Source: an uncultured Bacilli bacterium (lineage in GTDB: Bacteria > Bacillota_I > Bacilli_A > RF39 > UBA660). Taken from it: a stretch of 62,676 bases of DNA. Below are positions 34,865 to 44,815 of this stretch, one piece after another; within the stretch, counting starts at the first letter, position 1, and each line of letters begins with the position of its first letter. The notes under the pieces are model-generated. The model did not search any database. It was not told the DNA's origin and saw only the letters and a program-made list of their open reading frames with translations. The stretch covers positions 1-62,676 of the forward strand of contig CAKOYE010000001.1 in assembly GCA_934130485.1 (NCBI GenBank). The letters run 5' to 3'. The position numbers were made by a program, and so were the translations under genes.

Positions 34865-36069
34865 TTGCTTAATTCCTCCAATTTTGTCATTATTTCTTTT
34901 AATTTTTTCTCATTAGCATTATTATTTGGAAAATAATATTTTTTTCCCTTTAAATTATCTGGTAAATATTGTTGTTTAACAAAATGATTAGGGTAGTTAT
35001 GAGGGTATAAATAGTCACTAGAATTTGTTTTTATATGATTAGGTACATTACCAGTATTACCAAGTCTTATATCATTTAAAGCAGAATCTACGGCTAAATA
35101 AGCACTATTAGATTTTGGAGATAGGGCAAGTTCGATTACAATATTTGCTAGAATAATTTGAGCCTCAGGTAATCCAAGTCTTTCACAAGCATTAATTGCA
35201 GCATCAACCTTAACACCAATCATAGGATTAGCAAGTCCTATATCTTCGTAAGCAATAACAGTCATTCTCCTATAAATTATATCTAAATCTTCTGCTTCTA
35301 TTAATCGTGCTAAATAGTGCAAACTTGCATTTACATCACTACCACGAATAGATTTTTGAAACGCACTAATCGCATCATAATAGCCATCCTCATTTTGATC
35401 GTGAAAGAAGACTGGTTTACTATTTATATTTTTAATAACATCAACTGTTATATTAAAATCACTTGTAGAATAATAAGCAACTTCTAAAAGATTATAAGCG
35501 CTTCTTAAATCTCCGCTAGAAAGCCTACTTATTAAATTAATACTATCTTCATCAATTTTTATATTTTCTAAAACATTTTTTTCTACAACTTTATGTATGG
35601 CCTTATTTATATCATCAGCTATTAACTCTTTTAATTCAAATATTTGACATCTGCTTCTTATAGCAGGATTAATTTTGTGATATGGATTAGAAGTAGTCAT
35701 ACCTATTAATGTAATTAAACCACTTTCTAAATATGGTAAGAGTAAATCTTGTTTGTCTTTATTTAATCTATGTATTTCATCCATTACTACAACCATATTT
35801 CCATACATTTTTGCTTCTTCAATAATAACATCAAAATCTTTTTTGTTATTAATAGTAGCATTAAGTAGCCTATATCTTAAATTTAAACTTCCTATTAAAG
35901 CTAAAGCAACAGTTGTTTTTCCAATACCAGGTTTACCATATAATATCATTGAAAAAAGTTTTTGATTTTTAACTAAATTTCTTAATATTTTATTTTCACC
36001 TAATAAATGTTTTTGACCAATTACTTCATCTATATTGCTAGGTCGCATTTTTATTGCTAAAGGTTCCAT
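34861..36069 (-). CDS. rarA: Replication-associated recombination protein A (AAA+ ATPase)
   Basis: RarA/MgsA is a clamp-loader-like ATPase at stalled replication forks. The 402-aa protein shows MRPSNIDEVIGQKHLLGENK, Walker A GKPGIGKTTVA, Walker B VVVMDEIHRLN, sensor 1 GMTTSNP and the tetramerisation and C-terminal segments (IAYEDIGLANP, HNYPNHFVKQQYLP). Length is close to normal. The genes rarA-gpsA form a minus-strand operon. Confidence 0.95.
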   Translation of the reverse strand: MEPLAIKMRPSNIDEVIGQKHLLGENKILRNLVKNQKLFSMILYGKPGIGKTTVALALIGSLNLRYRLLNATINNKKDFDVIIEEAKMYGNMVVVMDEIHRLNKDKQDLLLPYLESGLITLIGMTTSNPYHKINPAIRSRCQIFELKELIADDINKAIHKVVEKNVLENIKIDEDSINLISRLSSGDLRSAYNLLEVAYYSTSDFNITVDVIKNINSKPVFFHDQNEDGYYDAISAFQKSIRGSDVNASLHYLARLIEAEDLDIIYRRMTVIAYEDIGLANPMIGVKVDAAINACERLGLPEAQIILANIVIELALSPKSNSAYLAVDSALNDIRLGNTGNVPNHIKTNSSDYLYPHNYPNHFVKQQYLPDNLKGKKYYFPNNNANEKKLKEIMTKLEELSK

Positions 36070-36207
36070 ACAATCACCTATATAATTTTATCAAAAAAAA
36101 CGACATTTGGAAATATTTATATTTTAAATATATAAATATCAATATTGATTTCTAAATTTATTTTGACATTTTATTACTTTCAGTTTATAATTATAATAGT
36201 GATGTAT

Positions 36208-37095
36208 ATGAATAAGCTAGATGTTTTTATAAATGAATTTATTAATTATTTACTAATTGATAAAAAATATAGCAATGATACAATTGTTTCTTATAAAAAT
36301 GATTTAGATAAATTCTATATGTTTTTTAAAAATAAAAAAATAGATAATATAAAAAGAGAGGAAATTAGAGAGTATTTAAAATTTTTAGAAAATGAGAACT
36401 TAAGTAGTAAAAGTATCGCACATAATATTTCTGTTTTAAGATCATTTTATAAGTTTTTAATAATTAATAAATTTGTTTCTAGTAATCCAATTGCTTTTAT
36501 TGACTTACCAAAGATAAAAAAAACATTACCAAATGTTTTATCTGTTGAAGAAGTTGATATGTTATTGGATATTAAAGTAATTGATGAATATACTGCTAGA
36601 AACAAGGCTATGTTAGAACTTATGTATTCAAGTGGTCTTAGAATTAGTGAATTAATTAACTTACGTATTTCTAATGTATCACTTTCTGAAGCATTAGTAC
36701 GTATTTTTGGTAAAGGTTCCAAAGAAAGAATTGTGCCAATCGGCGATTGTGCATTAAATGCCTTAAATAAGTATATATTTAATTATAGACAGGAATTATT
36801 AAAACAAAATTCGGATTATTTGTTTTTATCTGTTAGAGGTACTAAAATGTCTAGACAAGCTTTTTTCAAAATTATAAAGAAAATTGCTAGCGAAAAAAAT
36901 ATTAAAACTGATATTTCGCCACATACATTAAGGCACTCTTTTGCTACACATATGTTAAATTATGGAGCAGATTTAAGAATTATTCAAGAATTACTTGGAC
37001 ATTCAGACATTTCAACTACTCAAATATATACACATATTTCTAAAAATAAAATAAGTGATGACTACTTAAATAGTCATCCACATTCTAAAGAATAG
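36208..37095 (+). CDS. xerD: Tyrosine recombinase XerD
   Basis: XerC/XerD recombinases resolve chromosome dimers at dif. The 295-aa protein has an N-terminal SAM-like core-binding domain and a catalytic domain with Arg in YSSGLRISELINL, Lys in KGSKERIVPIG, HTLRHSFATHM (His and Arg), His in LLGHSDISTTQ and the nucleophile Tyr in IYTHIS. The length and the deoB neighbour (as in Bacillus ripX-drm) favour XerD. I start at 36208 (MNKLDVF); the ATG at 36202 is equally possible, and upstream codons to 36145 look non-coding. Confidence 0.92.
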   Translation: MNKLDVFINEFINYLLIDKKYSNDTIVSYKNDLDKFYMFFKNKKIDNIKREEIREYLKFLENENLSSKSIAHNISVLRSFYKFLIINKFVSSNPIAFIDLPKIKKTLPNVLSVEEVDMLLDIKVIDEYTARNKAMLELMYSSGLRISELINLRISNVSLSEALVRIFGKGSKERIVPIGDCALNALNKYIFNYRQELLKQNSDYLFLSVRGTKMSRQAFFKIIKKIASEKNIKTDISPHTLRHSFATHMLNYGADLRIIQELLGHSDISTTQIYTHISKNKISDDYLNSHPHSKE

Positions 37096-37110
37096 AAAGA
37101 GGAGTTAATT

Positions 37111-38274
37111 ATGAAATATAAAAGAGTTTTCCTAATTGTTTTGGATTCTGTTGGAGTTGGTTCCGCTAAAGATTCGGATAAATTTGGTGATGGTCCAACT
37201 AATACATTAGGTCATATTATTGAAAAAACTCAAGTAAAATTACCTAACTTAGAAAAAATGGGATTACTTAATATTTTGGATTTAAGTGAGCAAAAAACAC
37301 TTGGATATTACACAAAAGCAATACCTATTAGTAATGGTAAAGATACATTAACTGGACATTTAGAAATTATGGGAGTAAAAACAAGTTCTGCCCCTAAAAC
37401 ATTTACTGAAAAAGGTTTTCCTAAGGAACTAATTGAAGCAATTGAGTATGAAACTGATAGACACGTTATTGGTAATTGTGCAGCTTCTGGAACAGAAATA
37501 ATAGAAAAACTAGGTGTTGAACATATGAAAACCGGTTCATTAATTGTTTATACATCTGCAGACTCTGTTTTACAAATTGCAGCTCACGAATCAATAATTC
37601 CCGTTAAAGAATTATATCGTATATGCGAAATTGTTCGTAAATTAACTTTGAAAGATGAATGGAAAGTAGGTCGTGTTATCGCTCGTCCATTTAAAGGTAA
37701 ACCTGGATCTTTTGAACGTACTAGCAATAGACACGATTACGCTCTAGATCCATCAGAAAAAACAGTTCTTGATAGTTTAAAAGAAAAAAATTATGATGTT
37801 TTATCAATTGGTAAAATATGCGACATTTTTAATGGAAAAGGTATTACTGCGTCAACTAGAACTGTAGATAATTTTGACGGTATAAAAAAACTTGTTAAAT
37901 TAATGAAATTAAACTTTACTGGACTTAGTTTTACTAATTTAAACGACTTTGATAGTAAATATGGTCATAGAAGAGATCCTATTGGTTATGCTGATGCTTT
38001 AGCACTTTTTGATAAGTATTTACCAAACATAGTTAATTCTCTAAAACAAGATGATTTATTAATAATTACTGCTGATCACGGTAACGACCCTACATATATA
38101 GGAACTGATCATACAAGAGAAAATGTTCCAGTACTAATTTTTTCTAGAAATTTTAAAGAAAGAGGAGAATTGCCATATTTGCAAACATTTGCTGATATAG
38201 GTGCTACTATAGCTGATAATTTTAATGTTGAAATGCCAAAAATAGGAAAAAGTTTTTTAGATAAATTAAAATAA
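37111..38274 (+). CDS. deoB: Phosphopentomutase
   Basis: DeoB interconverts (deoxy)ribose 1-phosphate and 5-phosphate in nucleoside catabolism. This 387-aa protein has the alkaline-phosphatase-superfamily metal and nucleophile residues in VLDSVGVGSAKD and SNGKDTLTGH (Thr nucleophile), with ITADHGNDPTYIGTDHTREN near the C-terminus. GAGGAG precedes the ATG, and it lies 15 bases after xerD, an operon order also seen in Bacillus. No nucleoside phosphorylase gene follows here. Confidence 0.96.
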   Translation: MKYKRVFLIVLDSVGVGSAKDSDKFGDGPTNTLGHIIEKTQVKLPNLEKMGLLNILDLSEQKTLGYYTKAIPISNGKDTLTGHLEIMGVKTSSAPKTFTEKGFPKELIEAIEYETDRHVIGNCAASGTEIIEKLGVEHMKTGSLIVYTSADSVLQIAAHESIIPVKELYRICEIVRKLTLKDEWKVGRVIARPFKGKPGSFERTSNRHDYALDPSEKTVLDSLKEKNYDVLSIGKICDIFNGKGITASTRTVDNFDGIKKLVKLMKLNFTGLSFTNLNDFDSKYGHRRDPIGYADALALFDKYLPNIVNSLKQDDLLIITADHGNDPTYIGTDHTRENVPVLIFSRNFKERGELPYLQTFADIGATIADNFNVEMPKIGKSFLDKLK

Positions 38275-38300
38275 AAATTAGTTTTATGACTAATTTTTTT
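38274..38300 (+). terminator. Terminator after deoB
   Basis: The stem AAAATTAGT / ACTAATTTT followed by T begins at the stop codon of deoB. Confidence 0.7.
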
Positions 38301-38339
38301 GATATATTTGATATAATTGATGTATAAGGAAGTGAATAA

Positions 38340-40442
38340 ATGATATTAATAATTGCTGAAAAACCATCTCTTGCTAGAAATATTGTTGCAGGAATTGGTA
38401 CAATGAAAAAAATAGATGGATATTTTGAAAATGAAGAATATATTGTAACATGGGCATTTGGTCATTTATTTACATTATATGATATTGAAGATTATAGTGA
38501 AAAAAAGTGTGAAAATCCTAAATGGAATTTAGATAATATTCCTTGTTATCCTGAAACTTTTAAGTTTTCACTAAAAAAAGATAAATCAAAACAAATTGAT
38601 AAAGGTATTTTAAAACAGTTTAATATTATTAAAAATTTATGCAATAGAGAAGATGTTGTTCAAATTGTAAATGCTGGCGACTCAGACCGAGAAGGGGAAA
38701 TTATTGTACGACTTTGTATTGAAAATGCCCTAAATAGTGAAAAAAAATTAACTCGTTTATGGCTACCTGATCAAACACCAGAAACAGTTAAACAAGGATT
38801 ACTCGAAATGAAAGATGAAATAGAATATAATAATCTTGCCAATGAAGGTTTTGCTAGAACTTATATTGATTGGTTATATGGTGTTAATTTAACCCGTTTT
38901 GCAACACTTAAAACAGGAACTTTATTAAGAGTAGGTAGAGTAATTGTCCCTATTGTAAAAGCCATTTATGATAGAGATAAAGCAATAAAGAATTTTGTTC
39001 CTGATATATATTATGGAATTTCTTCAGAAGAAAAAACAAAAGATGAGGTTGTTGAATTAAATTCTAAAGAAAAATTTGATAAAAATGACATAAAAAAAGC
39101 TATCAATTTATGTGAAAAATATAATAACGAAAAAGCTATTGTTACAAATAAAAGTGTAAAAAAAGATACATTACAACCTGGAAAACTATATTCACTTACT
39201 AAGTTGCAAAATTATTTAGGAAAAAAATATAAAATGCCAATGGATAAATCACTTTCTATTGTACAAAAACTTTATGAGGAAGGATATCTAACTTACCCAA
39301 GAACCAATTCTGAGTATTTAGCAACTAATGAAAAAGATAAAATAAAAAAAATAATAGAAAATATATCAAAACTTAACTATCCAATTAAATTTAAAGATAA
39401 AAAAACAATATTTGATGATTCAAAAATAGAATCACACTCTGCTTTAACGCCTACATATAAATTACCGAACTTAAATAATTTAACAGATGATGAAAAAATT
39501 GTATATAAATCAGTTTTAAATAGATTTGTAGCTGTTTTTTGTAGTGAAGAGTGTAAGATAGAAAAAACAGAAATAAAAATTAAAGTAGGGGATTTAGAAG
39601 AATTTGTTTTAAAAGGAAATGTTATAATTGAAGCTGGATGGACAAAATATGATGAATATTCCAAAAATGATAAAATATTACCAAACTTAAATATTAATGA
39701 TGAAGTCAATATTAAGTTTGAACCTAAAGAAAAGAAAAAAACACCACCAAAACACTATACAATAGAAACTTTAAATAATTATTTAAAAAATCCATTCAAA
39801 GAAGATAAGGCTAAATTGGATGAAGAAAATGATGATGATACAGAAGATTATAAAGCAATTTTTGAAGGACTAGAACTTGGTACAGAAGCTACAAGAACTG
39901 GAATTATTGAAAATGCGATTAATAGTAAGTATATTGAATTAAAAAAAGATGTTTATTATATATTGCCAGGTGGAGAATATTTAATTGATTCATTGATGCA
40001 AATGAATATAAATATGGATAAATATAAAACTAGTACATTAGGTCAAGGACTTAAAAAAGTTTATAGAGGAGAGATAACTATAAATGATGTAGTTGATCTA
40101 ACAAAAAAAGAAATAAATGAAGTATTTGATAAACGTAATAATTGCGGTTTAAACACAGATACAGGATTCTTTAATGATGTTATAGGTATTTGCCCTATAT
40201 GTGGGAAAAATGTCGTTAAAACACGATTTAATTATGGATGTACAGGATATAGGGAAGGATGCAACTTTAAAATTAATTTTGTTATATGTAAAAGAGTAAT
40301 TTCTAAGAATATGGCTATTGACTTATTAAAAAATAAAAAAACCTTTAAAATAAATGGTTTTATTTCAAAAGATGGCAAACCTTTTTCAGGAATTCTAGTT
40401 TTGGATAATGAAGGTAAAATTAATTTTGATTTTAGCAATTAA
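38340..40442 (+). CDS. topB: DNA topoisomerase III
   Basis: This type IA topoisomerase (700 aa) begins with the TOPRIM motif MILIIAEKPSLARNI and has NAGDSDREGE with the acidic metal ligands. The active-site Tyr is in YEEGYLTYPRTNSEYL. A TEATRTGIIE motif and a C-terminal CPICGKNVVKTRFNYGC zinc-type repeat follow. It decatenates DNA during replication or recombination. AAGGAAG precedes the ATG. Topo III genes are often on mobile elements, but nothing around this one suggests that. The membrane protein gene follows after 10 bases. Confidence 0.94.
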   Translation: MILIIAEKPSLARNIVAGIGTMKKIDGYFENEEYIVTWAFGHLFTLYDIEDYSEKKCENPKWNLDNIPCYPETFKFSLKKDKSKQIDKGILKQFNIIKNLCNREDVVQIVNAGDSDREGEIIVRLCIENALNSEKKLTRLWLPDQTPETVKQGLLEMKDEIEYNNLANEGFARTYIDWLYGVNLTRFATLKTGTLLRVGRVIVPIVKAIYDRDKAIKNFVPDIYYGISSEEKTKDEVVELNSKEKFDKNDIKKAINLCEKYNNEKAIVTNKSVKKDTLQPGKLYSLTKLQNYLGKKYKMPMDKSLSIVQKLYEEGYLTYPRTNSEYLATNEKDKIKKIIENISKLNYPIKFKDKKTIFDDSKIESHSALTPTYKLPNLNNLTDDEKIVYKSVLNRFVAVFCSEECKIEKTEIKIKVGDLEEFVLKGNVIIEAGWTKYDEYSKNDKILPNLNINDEVNIKFEPKEKKKTPPKHYTIETLNNYLKNPFKEDKAKLDEENDDDTEDYKAIFEGLELGTEATRTGIIENAINSKYIELKKDVYYILPGGEYLIDSLMQMNINMDKYKTSTLGQGLKKVYRGEITINDVVDLTKKEINEVFDKRNNCGLNTDTGFFNDVIGICPICGKNVVKTRFNYGCTGYREGCNFKINFVICKRVISKNMAIDLLKNKKTFKINGFISKDGKPFSGILVLDNEGKINFDFSN

Positions 40443-40452
40443 GGAGGTATTT

Positions 40453-41217
40453 ATGGAAGAGAAAAAATCAGATTTAAGTATAGCTACTATATTACAAATT
40501 TTAACAGTTGCATTAACAGGATTAACATTATTTTGTACATTTATAGATTATATAAGTCAAATGATATGGTTTGATTATTGGAGTATAGATAAAGCTTTTT
40601 TTAATCAAAACTTATCAAACATTACAAATAACCTAATATATTATTTTTTTATTACACTACTTTTACTGTTTCCATTTATTAAATGTTTTAAAAATCTTTA
40701 TTATAAAGAAAAACTCAGCAGTCGAATTAAATCATATATTTTATTTACTGTCATTTATACATTCTTTTTTATACAAAATACAGCAAGTTTTAATTCTAAA
40801 AATGAAAAATTATTTACATATTTTTTTGGTTTATTATTGTGTTTAACATTAATGACAATATATATAGACAAAATTATTACATTCATTACAAAAATGAAAG
40901 AAAAGAACTATATTTTTATTACATATAGAGAAATAATAGAAAATATATTAATATTTTTTGTAGCAATATTCATAACATTTTCTCTAATAGGTTTACTTAA
41001 AACTTTTTTAAAAAGAGATTATAAAATTATTGATAATGATAATTTTTGCAATACAATTTTATATTCTACGCAGGATTATTACATAGTAGCAGAATGTAAA
41101 ATTGAACAAAATGATTTAATTATTTATAAAGATTTAAAAAGAAAAATAGATAATTATGACATTGCTTATCAAACAAGGAATTTTAATTCCATAAAAATAA
41201 AAACTTCAAAATATTAG
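40453..41217 (+). CDS. Hypothetical membrane protein, 254 aa
   Basis: I do not recognise this family. It has about five hydrophobic segments (starting near residues 10, 55, 95, 125 and 160) and a polar C-terminal domain of about 75 residues with two Cys. The ATG follows a strong AAGGAGG site, and the gap to topB is 10 bases, so it is probably in the same transcript. A frame beginning inside topB (40408) is not needed. Confidence 0.75.
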   Translation: MEEKKSDLSIATILQILTVALTGLTLFCTFIDYISQMIWFDYWSIDKAFFNQNLSNITNNLIYYFFITLLLLFPFIKCFKNLYYKEKLSSRIKSYILFTVIYTFFFIQNTASFNSKNEKLFTYFFGLLLCLTLMTIYIDKIITFITKMKEKNYIFITYREIIENILIFFVAIFITFSLIGLLKTFLKRDYKIIDNDNFCNTILYSTQDYYIVAECKIEQNDLIIYKDLKRKIDNYDIAYQTRNFNSIKIKTSKY

Positions 41218-41238
41218 ATTTGTTCTAATATTTTTTTT
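41210..41238 (+). terminator. Terminator after the topB operon
   Basis: AATATTAG / CTAATATT followed by T overlaps the stop codon of the membrane protein gene. Confidence 0.7.
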
Positions 41239-41267
41239 ATAGAATCATATAATTAATTGGTGATATT

Positions 41268-42032
41268 ATGGACAAAGCTACAATTTATTCATTTTTGCTT
41301 ACAACTATTGCAGGATTATCAACAATTATTGGTAGTTTAATTATATTTATAAAAAAATATGATAAAGATAAAGTTATATGTGCTTCATTAAGTTTTGCAT
41401 CTGCTGTTATGATAACTGTGTCATTAACTGATTTAATTCCATCAGCACTTGGTCTTTTCAGAGAAAAATATGTAACAATTTTTTCTATTATTTTATTATT
41501 AATAGGCATTAATTTGGGATTAATCTTATCTTTTTTAATAGATAAATATTTACCTGATAATAATTTAAAAACAAATAATAAAAAATTATATAGAGTAGGG
41601 ATAATTTCAATGTTAGCAATTATTTTACATAATATTCCTGAAGGTATGGCGACATTTATGGCAAGTAATACTGATATTAGTCTTGGTATTTCATTAACTA
41701 TTGCAATAGCTTTACATAATATACCAGAAGGAATTAGTATATCAGTACCAATTTATTATGCAACAAATAGTAAAATAAAGGCTATATCTTATACTGCTCT
41801 ATCTGGATTATCAGAATTATTTGGTGCAATAATAACATATCTTTTTTTAAAACCATTTATTAACGATATAATTATGGGATTATTATTTTCTATAATTGCT
41901 GGTATAATGATGCACATATCACTATATGAATTATTTCCAACATCATTAAAACTAAATAATAAAAAAATAACTTTTTTTTCTTTTATTTTTGGAATATTAT
42001 TTATGACTATTAATCATTTAATTTTTAATTAA
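41268..42032 (+). CDS. ZIP-family metal transporter (ZupT-like)
   Basis: The 254-aa protein has eight hydrophobic segments and the two metal-site helices of the ZIP family: HNIPEGMATFMA (TM4) and ALHNIPEGISISVPIYYAT (TM5). These place it with the ZupT/GufA branch, which imports zinc and other divalent metals. TTGGTGAT precedes the ATG. No metal regulator or binding site is evident next to it. Confidence 0.92.
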   Translation: MDKATIYSFLLTTIAGLSTIIGSLIIFIKKYDKDKVICASLSFASAVMITVSLTDLIPSALGLFREKYVTIFSIILLLIGINLGLILSFLIDKYLPDNNLKTNNKKLYRVGIISMLAIILHNIPEGMATFMASNTDISLGISLTIAIALHNIPEGISISVPIYYATNSKIKAISYTALSGLSELFGAIITYLFLKPFINDIIMGLLFSIIAGIMMHISLYELFPTSLKLNNKKITFFSFIFGILFMTINHLIFN

Positions 42033-42052
42033 AATAGAGTAGGGAATAATAA

Positions 42053-42076
42053 AAAGAGACATTTGTCTCTTTATTT
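42053..42076. terminator. Bidirectional terminator
   Basis: AAAGAGAC / GTCTCTTT with a 4-base loop lies between the ZIP gene and a convergent small gene. Confidence 0.7.
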
Positions 42077-42079
42077 GGG

Positions 42080-42247
42080 TTATCTGCAATCTTTATTATC
42101 AAAATTATTGTTTTTGCAGTCAGTAATAATATTGTTTGATTCATTAGTAAATCCAACATTGTCATTATGACGAGCATTACTGTTAGCTGTGTTACTAATT
42201 TTATTGTTTTTAGCAGCTTTTGATTGCATTTTACTATTCTTTTTCAT
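42080..42247 (-). CDS. Small protein, 55 aa, Asn-rich with two Cys
   Basis: The frame begins MKKNSKMQSKAAKN and ends DNKDCR, with Cys at about positions 44 and 54 and many Asn. GGGTGAT lies upstream of the ATG, and a terminator hairpin follows the stop. It is hydrophilic with no signal or membrane segment. It resembles small spore- or coat-like peptides in composition only; I cannot name a family. Confidence 0.5.
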   Translation of the reverse strand: MKKNSKMQSKAAKNNKISNTANSNARHNDNVGFTNESNNIITDCKNNNFDNKDCR

Positions 42248-42298
42248 TCTTGATCACCCAATAATATTATTAACCATTATCAATTAAATATTCATTTT

Positions 42299-42409
42299 TT
42301 ATGCAAATAAAATCAAAATTGTAATGACTATTGTTGCTATAATTAATGCTAAAAAGGCGTACAATAATTTTCCTACACTAGAACGCATAATACTTTTAAT
42401 ATATTCCAT
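42299..42409 (-). CDS. Very small membrane protein, 36 aa
   Basis: The frame encodes MEYIKSIMRSSVGKLLYAFL followed by a hydrophobic tail ending LFA, that is, a basic N-terminus and one membrane helix. AGAGGT at good distance from the ATG supports translation. The next gene downstream on this strand is the 55-aa protein, 51 bases away, so the two may be co-transcribed. The 350 bases upstream (42420-42769) are AT-rich and hold no gene that I can see. Confidence 0.5.
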   Translation of the reverse strand: MEYIKSIMRSSVGKLLYAFLALIIATIVITILILFA

Positions 42410-42732
42410 TTTAAAAACCTCTCTTATTATCATTAGTTAACATAATATAAATTATACGAAGTAAATAATATAATTATTTATATAGATGTTAATCCAATCA
42501 TTAATATAAAATCAATTAATATTACTATATAAATATATATAATTTTTTTAATAAAATTATATATTAAGGACATAATATTAATATCTTACTATGTATATAA
42601 TAATTCATAAAATACTATATTTATTTAACAAATTTTACTGTTAAATATCATTTAAATTAATATAATAGATGTATTATAATCCAACTACAGTAATTATTTT
42701 GTTAAAACTCTAGTAAAATATCAATAAAAACT

Positions 42733-42764
42733 AATAGGGGACATTCATATATAATTCCCCTATT
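42733..42764 (-). terminator. Terminator of the HTH regulator gene
   Basis: AATAGGGG / CCCCTATT, an 8-bp stem with four G-C pairs, is followed on the minus strand by AGTTTTTATT. Confidence 0.75.
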
Positions 42765-42769
42765 TTCTA

Positions 42770-43546
42770 TTAATTTACTTTTCTAGATTGAATTTCAGCT
42801 ATTTTTTCAAAAACTTCTGCTGCATTTTGACTACTAATTTCATTATAACCAAGTTCTCTTAATGCTTGAACTTTTATTGTGTTTAATTCAAGTGTACGAC
42901 TCATTTTTTCTTCCATCTTATGTTCAATTTGATTTACAAAACGTTTATGAGATTCAGCCAATCTAGTTTTAGAAGCACCACCATTATTATATAAGGACAT
43001 TGCTGAGAACATTATACTTTCAAAAATAAATTGTTCATCTTCATTAAATGCAAATTCAGTTGGTTTAATTGCTCCGGTAGCTTTAGCCATATAAGCCAAA
43101 ATATATTTTAGTTCTTTACTTGTTTCCATAGTTTGTAAATAATAATACAAATATCTATAAGCATTATATGTATCTGAATCATTATCATCATCAAGATTTT
43201 CCCTTAATAATTCAATTATATTATGCAATAATTCTTTTTGCTTTTTTCCAATTCCATTATATAAATTACTATCTATAACTTCATTTTTTTGAGAATTATC
43301 AAATAAACTATTTAACCTTGTTTCGACACTTAAAATATAATCTGTATCTACTTTTATATTCTGAACATCTTCTGCTGATTTAACCCCTAATAAATTTAGT
43401 AATAAAACTTTTTTATCTTTTGGCCATTTATTAATATCATCTAACTCCAAATAATTATAAATCATTTGTCTTGATACACCTAATACTTTTGCTAATTTAA
43501 CTTTTGATATTCCTAGTTCGTGTAATATATCATTTAGTCTATTCAT
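42770..43546 (-). CDS. HTH (XRE-like) transcriptional regulator
   Basis: The N-terminal 60 residues form a helix-turn-helix: LHELGISKVKLAKVLGVSRQ followed by MIYNYLELDD. The remaining 195 residues are helical and of no family I know; they may sense a ligand or mediate oligomerisation. The ATG follows AGGAGGG; the frame to 43567 would put that site inside the gene. The promoter just upstream contains two TGTCAA elements that could be the protein's own operator. Confidence 0.8.
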   Translation of the reverse strand: MNRLNDILHELGISKVKLAKVLGVSRQMIYNYLELDDINKWPKDKKVLLLNLLGVKSAEDVQNIKVDTDYILSVETRLNSLFDNSQKNEVIDSNLYNGIGKKQKELLHNIIELLRENLDDDNDSDTYNAYRYLYYYLQTMETSKELKYILAYMAKATGAIKPTEFAFNEDEQFIFESIMFSAMSLYNNGGASKTRLAESHKRFVNQIEHKMEEKMSRTLELNTIKVQALRELGYNEISSQNAAEVFEKIAEIQSRKVN

Positions 43547-43565
43547 CTTGTACCCTCCTAATATC

Positions 43566-43593
43566 ATTTTATCATTTATATGTCAAATGTCAA
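43566..43593 (-). promoter_or_regulatory. Promoter of the HTH regulator with tandem TTGACA boxes
   Basis: On the minus strand TTGACA, a 16-base spacer and TAAAAT form a strong promoter. A second TTGACA lies one base inside the spacer (plus-strand 43581-43586), giving two direct repeats 7 bases apart, a possible operator. Confidence 0.55.
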
Positions 43594-43619
43594 GTGTAAA
43601 GCTTTAGTCTAGTAATTTT

Positions 43620-44726
43620 TTATAAATACCATAGTTTTTGACCATTTTTTCTTACTTCTTTTATTATGCCACCACCTAAGCATTCATCGTTTTCATAAAA
43701 AACACATGCTTGTCCTGGTGTAACTGATTTAACTCCTTGTGGATATTTAACAATTATATTAAAATTATCTAAATATTCTAATTTAACTTGATTATCTGTT
43801 TGGCGGTATCTAAATTTTGCAGTACATTCAAGTGGTTTATGATCACTTATCCAATTTACTTGTTCAATAACTGCTTCAGTACTGATTAAATAATCATTTT
43901 TTTCATTAAATGCAACATATAAAATATTTTTATCTAGATTTTTTCCAACAACAAATAATTTATCATTATTTCCACCTAAATTTAATCCTTTTCGTTGACC
44001 AATTGTATAATACATTAATCCAATATGTTCCCCTACTACCTCATTTGTATCAATATTTAGTATTTTACCAGGTATATTCGGTAAATAATTTTTTAAAAAA
44101 TCTTTGAAATTTCTTTCTCCAATAAAACAAATACCTGTTGAATCCTTTTTGTGAGCAGTTATTAAATCATATTTTTCAGCTATTTTTCTAACAACTGGTT
44201 TTTCTAATTCTCCAACTGGAAATAATACATTTTCTAATTGTTTGTTAGATAATTGTGATAAAAAATACGATTGGTCCTTATTATTATCTAACCCTCTATA
44301 TAGTTTGCCGTCTTTAACTCGCGCATAATGACCTGTTGCTATATAATCAGCGCCTAATTTTTTTGCTTCTTTTACAAATGCATCAAATTTAATATATTTG
44401 TTACACATAATATCAGGATTAGGCGTTCTTCCTTTTTTTAATTCATCTAGAAAATATGTAAAAACATAATCCCAATATTCTTTTACAAAATCTATTCTAT
44501 GTAAAGGAATGTTAAGTTTTTTACAAACTGATAAAGCATCATTATAATCCTGTTCTTGAGGACAAATATTATTATTTAATGTTGGATTTCCTAGAATATC
44601 ATTATTTATAGAACTATCCCAATTTCTCATAAATAAGCCGATTACATTGTAACCTTCTTCTATTAATTTAATAGCCGCAACACTACTATCTACTCCACCA
44701 CTCATACCTACTACTACGGTTTTCAT
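43620..44726 (-). CDS. mnmA: tRNA-specific 2-thiouridylase MnmA
   Basis: MnmA puts the 2-thio group on the wobble uridine of tRNA-Glu, -Gln and -Lys. The 368-aa protein has the ATP pyrophosphatase loop GMSGGVDSSVAA (residues 7-18), the catalytic Cys in NPDIMCNKYIKF and in DSTGICFIGERNF, and the ATGHYAR and TIGQRKGL motifs. Length is normal. It has a good promoter. MnmA takes sulfur from a cysteine desulfurase; SufS at 3.6 kb is the only desulfurase in this window. Confidence 0.96.
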   Translation of the reverse strand: MKTVVVGMSGGVDSSVAAIKLIEEGYNVIGLFMRNWDSSINNDILGNPTLNNNICPQEQDYNDALSVCKKLNIPLHRIDFVKEYWDYVFTYFLDELKKGRTPNPDIMCNKYIKFDAFVKEAKKLGADYIATGHYARVKDGKLYRGLDNNKDQSYFLSQLSNKQLENVLFPVGELEKPVVRKIAEKYDLITAHKKDSTGICFIGERNFKDFLKNYLPNIPGKILNIDTNEVVGEHIGLMYYTIGQRKGLNLGGNNDKLFVVGKNLDKNILYVAFNEKNDYLISTEAVIEQVNWISDHKPLECTAKFRYRQTDNQVKLEYLDNFNIIVKYPQGVKSVTPGQACVFYENDECLGGGIIKEVRKNGQKLWYL

Positions 44727-44760
44727 TCAATCATTCCCTTCACTAGAAATTTACAGTATT

Positions 44761-44789
44761 ATTATAACACTATTTGAAATATATGTAAA
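44761..44789 (-). promoter_or_regulatory. Promoter of mnmA
   Basis: On the minus strand TTTACA, a 17-base spacer and TATAAT lie about 35 bases before the mnmA ATG. Confidence 0.6.
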
Positions 44790-44797
44790 ATTATAAA

Positions 44798-44815
44798 AAA
44801 AGCCCTATGGCTTTT
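44798..44815 (-). terminator. Terminator of spoIIM
   Basis: AAAAGCC / GGCTTTT with a 4-base loop is followed by a T-run on the minus strand and overlaps the spoIIM stop codon. Confidence 0.75.
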
